Part shown: in pieces, positions 58,736-64,000 of the stretch
Layout: each line of letters begins with the position of its first letter
Numbering within the stretch: position 1 is the first letter of the stretch
Source of the DNA: Argyresthia goedartella
Lineage: Eukaryota; Arthropoda; Insecta; Lepidoptera; Argyresthiidae
Assembly: GCA_949825045.1 (NCBI GenBank)
Contig: OX463810.1
Location: forward strand, 32,188,201-32,252,200
Length of the DNA: 64,000 bases
Direction: 5' to 3'
The notes under the pieces: generated by a model
What the model was told of the DNA's origin: nothing
The model's database searches: none
What the model saw: only the letters and a program-made list of their open reading frames with translations
Position numbers and translations under genes: made by a program

Positions 58736-60843
58736 GAATGCGAACAACGCATGGTTCTGTTCCCGTGGTGTCAGGACCTGTGTCCGCACCCGTTGCGCCT
58801 CAGAATTGCGACAATTCCGCGCAAATCGGAAGATCCAGGCGGTCACATTGACCAGCTTGTCGAGCGAGCTGTACCGTTCCAGCAGGCTGAACTCCTCTTC
58901 CGGCTCTGGTTGCGTCGTACAGACACCGACTGTCAAGGCGCCGTTCGCCGAGGTAACGCGTGGACTCATTGGCCAATCCGATTCGGCTTGAGTTAACCAT
59001 TTTGGACCCCACCACAAGGGATGTCCAACTAACTCCGGAGCGTGACACCCACGAGACGCACAGTCTGCTAGGTTCATTTCCCCTGGAACATGTCTCCAGA
59101 TTAAGGGAACCTCCGAATTCAAAATCTGCGAAACCCGATTCGCCACAAAAATCTCCAGCTTGTGAACTGAAGCCTTCAGCCAGCATATCACGATCTGGCT
59201 GTCCGTCCAAGCGTAGACCGTATCTTCTAACGCTATTGACCCACGAAGAACCGTCATCGTGTGGTTGAGCAGACGAGTCAGGAGAGCCGCTCCTGAAAGC
59301 TCTAATTTGGGAATGGTCAGGCGAGTGCTTGTGCGGTTGGTCATGGCCAACCTTGCTCTTGGCCATGACCAACCGCACATCAACCTCCCCCGAGGAGTCG
59401 ACCGTACGAAGATACACCGCAGCTCCGTAGCCCTTCTCCGAGGCATCGCAAAACCCATGCAGGGTGGCGGTGTATCGTTTGGAGGGGACCAACCTCCGTG
59501 GCAGTGAAATCCGATTGATGCCAGGGAGGGTTGAAAAGAACGATTCCCACTTTGAGCTCAATGACCCGCCGATCGGGTCGTCCCATTTCAGCTCAGCAGA
59601 CCACAATTGCTGCATAAAACACTTGAGCTGAAATGTTACCGGGGTGATCCATCCGTTTGGATCAAATGTCCTAGCCACCGTTGAAAGGACGTCCGTTTCG
59701 TCCAGACCTTCGGGGAGTCCAACTCGACCCGATACGAAAACATGTCTGACACCGGCTGGTACTGGACGCCTAATACCGAAAACATATTCGGATTTTCCAG
59801 ATTTTCGAAAATGTGGGGATCCTGCTGGTAGTCATCCGTAAGACCAGACAGTAACTCTGGAGAGTTTGACATCCATTTCCGGAGCTCGTAACCTCTACTC
59901 CGTAAGAGCTCAACTAGCTCGTCCCGTCGAGCGAGCGCCTCCTCTACGGAATCTGCACCGGTACAGATATCGTCCACGTAGAGATCCTGCTCCAGGATCG
60001 CTGCTCCTCTAGGGAAATTTAACCGTTCTCGATCCGCTAACTCCCGCAGAGTGCGAATCGCCAAATAAGGACTAGACCGTAGCCCGTACGTGTTGGTGTT
60101 CAGCTCGTACACCCTGATGGGCTGATCTGGTCTCTCTCGCCACAGTATCAGCTGATACCGTCTATCGTCAGGGTGAATGACCGTCTGTCTAAACATCATC
60201 CGGATGTCAGCTACAAACACAACATTGTGTCGACGGAACCGTGTGATAACATCCGCGATGTCATGGTTCAACTTCGGCCCTGAATGCAAACACTGGTTCA
60301 GGTTCATGCCGTTAGATGTTGATGCCGATCCATCGAACACTACCCGTATTTTGCCCTCCGTGGTCCTCAAGACCGCGTGATGAGGCAGGAAGCAGTGGTC
60401 TTCACGCTTCCAGTCGATACCCGAAACCGACATGTGGCCGAGCGACTCGTATTCCCGCATGAAGTCAATGTACTTCTGCCGGAAAATCCCGTCACGCTTC
60501 ATGCGTCGTTCCATCGACAGAAGCCGCGTCTCGGCTGCATGGTGGGAACGCCCAGCGGTGGGCGGAATGGAAGACGTGTGAGAAATCGACCTGACCGAAG
60601 GCGACCAGTATTGTTCCGATAAAACTGTTTACACTCTTCTTCAACCGGGTCCAACCGGCGGACCGTAGGTGGTTCCTCCACCACCCAAAACTTCTGTATC
60701 ACCTCCGAGAGTACAGAACCGAATAAGGGACTACTAGTCGCTAGGCGTGGGGCAGCCGGCATGACCGGACCCATTACCGCATGGCCCAGTCTGGTGTTGA
60801 CCGAAACCAGACCAGTCGCCTGTAACACGTGGACACCTGGCAC
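58736..60843 (-). pseudogene. BEL copy 2 RT and RNase H, frameshifted
   Basis: The RT frame runs 60,514-59,636 (EQDLYVDDICTGAD, as in copy 1) and then shifts frame near 59,690. RNase H follows with GFCDASEKGYGAAVYLRTV. A second frame change comes from the palindromic insertion at 59,328-59,379. WRHVPGEMNLADCASRGC is readable beyond it. Confidence 0.92.
59328..59379. repeat. Palindromic rearrangement in BEL copy 2 RNase H
   Basis: TGTGCGGTTGGTCATGGCCAA is followed after 8 nt by its inverse. Copy 1 has only one arm here, and a different short sequence (GCGCCGTTGCG) replaces the second. The new arm is an inverted copy of neighbouring sequence. Confidence 0.9.
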
Positions 60844-62145
60844 TAATATCCCAAGGCATCAACACCCAATAAAATGTCTACTGGGCCGGGAATATCAAAC
60901 TCCGGGTCAGCCAGTGACAACCCAGCGACCAACTGTCGCACCGAGGGCGACAACCGTACGTGAGGGTGTGAGCCCATCACATTAGGCATGACTAATGCCG
61001 TGACCGTCAGATTCACCGATGAATCCACCCGTGACGAGAGAGTAATCCGACATACTCCCTTAACGGAACCGACTTCCATGTTCCCAATTCCCCGAATGGA
61101 ATGTGGATACTCCCTTACCGAAATGCCCAACCGTCTTACAAGGTTGCACGAGACTAAGCACCCCTGGGCCCCCGAGTCCAATAGTGCTCGTGCCACACAT
61201 GATTTGCCGTCCGAACTCCACGCTATCACAGAGGCGGTGGGGAGCATGACCGTCTGTGGAATGGCGGCACCCTGTAAGTGGGCGGCGTGTCCCTAGCGGG
61301 GACCTCCGCGGGATCCGAACCCGCTGAGAACTCCGTCGGCCTTGGAGTAACTCGGCTGCTGATATGCAACCGGCATATCAGACCGTATGTACATCAAGGG
61401 GTCCCAACCCGTATAATAGGCCCCTCGCTGTCCCGGTATCCGACCATACCGGACGGTGTACGGTGTGCCCGGTGCGCACCGTGGATGAATGGGGGAGAGC
61501 GGATCCAACCTGGGGCGCTCTAGGAATGGGGGCGACATCCGACTGTTCGCCTCCCTGTTCGCCTCCCAGAGCGACGGGCAGGGTGGCGCAGAAGGTGGTG
61601 GACTCCCAGCCTTCGCGCTACTCATAGGTGCCATCTGACACCCGCCCGTAACACGCGGTGAGCCAGCGGCCCGAAGTCCTCGCTGACCGTGGACAGCGGC
61701 GACCGAACCCCGGCTATCCCGCATGTTACCCCCCGCGCTGCCCCTTTCCCCTCGGGGGGGGGTCCTGTCCGCGGGTACCCCAGTCACCCCGTTGGTGACT
61801 CCCGTTGCCCGGAGGGGGACTGGGTCCGGCCCTGGTTGGGCCCTGTGGCCGACCAACCTGAGTCCGGCCCTGGTGACCGTCCGAAGGGCCTGACCGATTC
61901 AGGCACAACACTATGTGGTGCTTGCCACCACAGCACTCACAGGGGAACGCGCGCGAGCACTCGCTCAGCGTGTGCGGCCCCAAACAACCGAAACACAATC
62001 GGTGACGGAAGACAATCTTCCTGCGGGCAGCTACCCCGAGCGCCTTAAATTTGGCGCAACTGGTCACGTCATGACCGGCACTGTCGCAGTGCACACAGCC
62101 GTCACCCGACGGCGCGGCATTAATCCGAATAATCCGAAATAACAC
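60844..62145 (-). pseudogene. BEL copy 2 zinc-knuckle and protease region
   Basis: Contains the knuckles (CVHCDSAGHDVTSC, CFGCLGPHTLSECS), the GC-rich linker and an intact protease stretch (ARALLDSGAQGCLVSCNLVR through VDILLGVDALGY). The gag part before the knuckles is deleted. Several frame changes occur in the linker. Confidence 0.88.
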
Positions 62146-62217
62146 TGCAATACTATGGAACCCGACTGCAATACTATAGTCCGACCGAATGACTGTTCCT
62201 TATGCACACCGAGTATT

Positions 62218-62286
62218 TTTAGTTAACAATTATTATAAATTTGTAGTCGGAAACCGACTACAAATTTATAATAATTGTTAACTAAA
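62218..62286. repeat. 33-bp-arm palindrome at the gag deletion of BEL copy 2
   Basis: TTAGTTAACAATTATTATAA and ATTTGTAGTCGG are followed, after AAA, by the exact inverse. Copy 1 has one arm at 44,616-44,650. It lies at the start of the rearranged 5' region. Confidence 0.93.
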
Positions 62287-62458
62287 TCGTCAATTATACG
62301 TTCACTAACCGAAAATGAACCTTAATTGTGGTATACCGACCACACGACTCACTCACAAAATGATTGCTGACCAATCTGAGGTATCCACCCTCTCCCAGCT
62401 ACAATGTGGCAAAAAAACAACCCTACAACCGTCCGTGAATCGATTTCCTACTAGGAAA

Positions 62459-62475
62459 CCGCGCCTCTGCTACCA
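62459..62475 (-). promoter_or_regulatory. Primer-binding site of BEL copy 2
   Basis: On the minus strand TGGTAGCAGAGGCGCGG follows the LTR after three nucleotides. Two bases longer than in copy 1. Confidence 0.7.
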
Positions 62476-62478
62476 AAA

Positions 62479-62953
62479 TGATTAATTCCACGCCTTAACC
62501 GACAGGGCGTGGACTCTTGGTAGGGTTGTATTTCAGTGGAATGTCACAAAGCAGTACTGACCTTGACGCCGTGGACCGGAATTCGAAAGCTCAATTCGAG
62601 GCAGGAATACGGGATGAGGAACACCAGGGGGGGGGGGGGGGTGAGGGGAGTCGAATCTTACTCTCGTCGCAGCCCGAAGCTGTCGCCGTCGTGATGCTTG
62701 CCGACACAAAGGGTCGCTGTCCGAACGCGACGAATTGATCACCGAATCACTTCAACCTTTCAAAGCACGAAGCAATTACAAAAAACCTACAGCCACGGCC
62801 CGAATGCTTGACGCCGACATTTTCCATGTGTAAAAGCAACCTCTAACTCGTCATTTCGTTTCTATAAAAGTGACAGCTAGTGATGTCCCGATCACTCGCG
62901 GTCGATCCGCGCAACGAAAAAACCGGTGCGTTCCGAAGCATAAATATTAAACA
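62479..62953 (-). repeat. 5' LTR of BEL copy 2
   Basis: 475 bp with TG...CA ends; includes a G run of about 13 (62,627-62,641). Compared with the 3' LTR it lacks about 100 bp after CAAAGCACGAAG, overlapping the segment also missing from the 5' LTR of copy 1. Confidence 0.9.
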
Positions 62954-63407
62954 GTGGCATTGATCATTGCTCTGCACTTGTTTAGCCTGTTCAGTAGTAC
63001 CAACTTTACAGACAAACTTGTCGAAAATTGATGTATTATGGTCATAATGTATCAATTTCGATAGATTATAAATGAGTTTTTACAAATTACTATATCATTA
63101 TGCTGGTCGTAACGTGCGGATTTTGGACGCAGTAAGGAGGGTTTATGATACATGTGTAGATAAAATCAATTTATTTTTTATTTTAAGTGCTTTTCAAACA
63201 TATTAACCCTATTGTCAAAAGCAGGGTCACACCTCACCTATGTAGGATTATCATCAAGCATCAGTTTCATTATATCACATTCATGTAACACATAATTGGT
63301 TGCCATAAAAATCGTTATCACTCCGATAAAATACATTATTAAATAAAATTAAAAATGACCACCGTTAATCTATTGCCCCTTCCTCATATCCAACATTACC
63401 TGAACAG

Positions 63408-63706
63408 GCGATACTGAACTGTGAGAAATCCACCTACGTGAAAGAAGAATACGACCGACTGCGCAGCCACAGCCTGGTCACCAGCGCCATAGAGATCGCC
63501 AAAGAAGGCCGCATAGCCGCTCTCACGTGTCTCTGGCCACACATCGGGTCCTTGGCGATGCAGCTGGCGGTGCTCGAAATGTTGCCAGAAACAATATATC
63601 CGTTTGAGTACAGAGCTCTGTTGGACACTCTGGTGGGCGGCAGCACGAAGGCGTCGGCTGGGGCGGATGAGCATGAGAGCGATTGGTGCCGGAAGGAGGT
63701 CTTTAG
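63408..63706 (+). CDS. NBAS: NBAS exon, start of Sec39-like region
   Basis: Acceptor TACCTGAACAG; enters in phase 0, 299 nt, leaves in phase 2 (TTTAG|GTCAGT). It encodes AILNCEKSTYVKEEYDRLRS, SLVTSAIEIAKEGRIAALTC, LEMLPETIYPFEYRALLDTL and DWCRKEVFR. This matches the vertebrate order SFRNQNIV-type helix, ALEILFTYHG, NFPETTSPHEYSVLLP and DWCEEL, the beginning of the alpha-helical Sec39 domain. The gene continues beyond the window. Confidence 0.93.
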
Positions 63707-63769
63707 GTCAGTACTTTATTTTAGTCTAGGTTCTTCTAATTATTGAAACACTACGCGTACGTACTCCTT

Positions 63770-64000
63770 GATGAGTAGCCAAACGGTGTCCCAAAAGGCA
63801 CGTTTGGCGATTCATAATGGAGTGTTGAGTCCGACATTGATGTATGGGAGCGAATGTTGGGTATGACAGAAGAAACATGAAAGCAGAATAAACGCTTTAG
63901 AAATGAGGTCTCGGAGGAGTATTTATGGAGTAACGTTGAAAGATAGATTGAAGAATGAAGTTGTAAGGGAACGCTGTGGATTGAAAGAAGATATAGTGAC
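63770..64000 (+). pseudogene. LINE RT C-terminal fragment at window end
   Basis: The plus frame reads SQKARLAIHNGVLSPTLMYG, SECWV, stop (TGA), then QKKHESRINALEMRSRRSIY and GVTLKDRLKNEVVRERCGL. These are hallmarks of a LINE RT C-terminal domain (LMYGSE and RINALEMRSLRR types, RTE-like). Broken by the stop and cut by the window edge. Confidence 0.8.

Larger units (their letters stand above)
56607..62953 (-). mobile_element. BEL/Pao LTR retrotransposon, copy 2, deleted
   Basis: Opposite orientation to copy 1. GTGGC flanks it on both sides (56,602-56,606 and 62,954-62,958). Most of gag is deleted, the end of pol and start of the 3' LTR are deleted, a LINE fragment sits in pol, and two palindromic rearrangements are present. 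In several places it keeps the ancestral reading that copy 1 has lost (protease DSGAQ, two pol stops absent). It is non-functional overall. Confidence 0.93.
56525..63170. mobile_element. MITE copy split by the second BEL element
   Basis: The left half (56,525-56,606, ending CCGGCACTGTGGC) and right half (62,954-63,170, from GTGGCATTGATCATTGC to GATACATGTGTAGATAAAATC) are together collinear with the uninterrupted MITE at 31,905-32,415, where the same point reads GGCATTGTGGCTCTGCAG. Confidence 0.82.
41668..63407 (+). other. NBAS: 21.7-kb NBAS intron
   Basis: From GTTAGT to TGAACAG, filled mainly by two BEL/Pao elements, a LINE, MITEs and a SINE. The flanking exons encode adjacent NBAS segments, so no exon is expected inside. 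Confidence 0.8.

Noticed and set aside
43949..62953. Endogenous virus with an envelope gene
   Set aside because: No envelope-like frame lies between integrase and the 3' LTR of copy 1 (about 30 bp); it is a plain BEL/Pao retrotransposon.

Overview
This window is animal nuclear DNA, very probably from a moth or butterfly. The coding exons are split by GT-AG introns, the intergenic DNA is AT-rich, and several repeats look like common lepidopteran ones (a dispersed family with a GGGTTCCGTACC core, tRNA-derived SINEs, a BEL/Pao element, an OTU-Helitron). The lepidopteran call rests on recognising these repeats, not on a search.

The host backbone is one plus-strand gene that I identify as NBAS, a subunit of the NRZ tethering complex acting in Golgi-to-ER transport. 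Six consecutive exons can be placed: 551-805, 35,119-35,316, 38,046-38,171, 38,997-39,120, 41,528-41,667 and 63,408-63,706. All splice phases agree. The gene runs off both ends of the window. The introns between these exons are about 34.3, 2.7, 0.8, 2.4 and 21.7 kb. The 34-kb intron contains a complete antisense host gene, a three-exon GMC oxidoreductase (glucose-dehydrogenase-like, 5,061 down to 2,589).

Almost everything else is transposable elements. Region 5-12 kb: MITEs, a SINE, an 8-bp satellite and a 44-bp minisatellite, and LINE debris. Region 11.96-31.59 kb: a nest. A Jockey-type LINE (plus strand, 20-bp target duplication at both ends) is split by a minus-strand CR1/Jockey-superfamily LINE (target duplication TACCAAT). 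That LINE is split between ORF2 and its 3' UTR by an 8.2-kb block holding a complete Helitron Rep/helicase gene with an OTU protease domain (13,918-19,893) and a perfect 213-bp inverted repeat. A 4,299-bp piece covering the LINE-Jockey junction was then duplicated in tandem (21,472-25,770 and 25,771-30,069). Region 31.6-42.6 kb: MITEs, LINE fragments, a tandemly repeated NBAS exon end with its splice donor, a P-element-like transposon with a THAP exon and 8-bp target duplications, and a SINE inside a MITE. Region 43.9-63.0 kb: two BEL/Pao LTR retrotransposons of one family in opposite orientation. The first (43,949-55,638) carries a 4.1-kb LINE with an intact ORF2. The second (56,607-62,953) is deleted and rearranged and sits inside a MITE.

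No rRNA, stand-alone tRNA gene, CRISPR array or prokaryotic-type operon was seen. The only coding sequences that look intact are the NBAS exons, the GMC gene, the Helitron ORF and the LINE ORF2 at 48,042-50,969; the other element genes carry stops, frameshifts or deletions.
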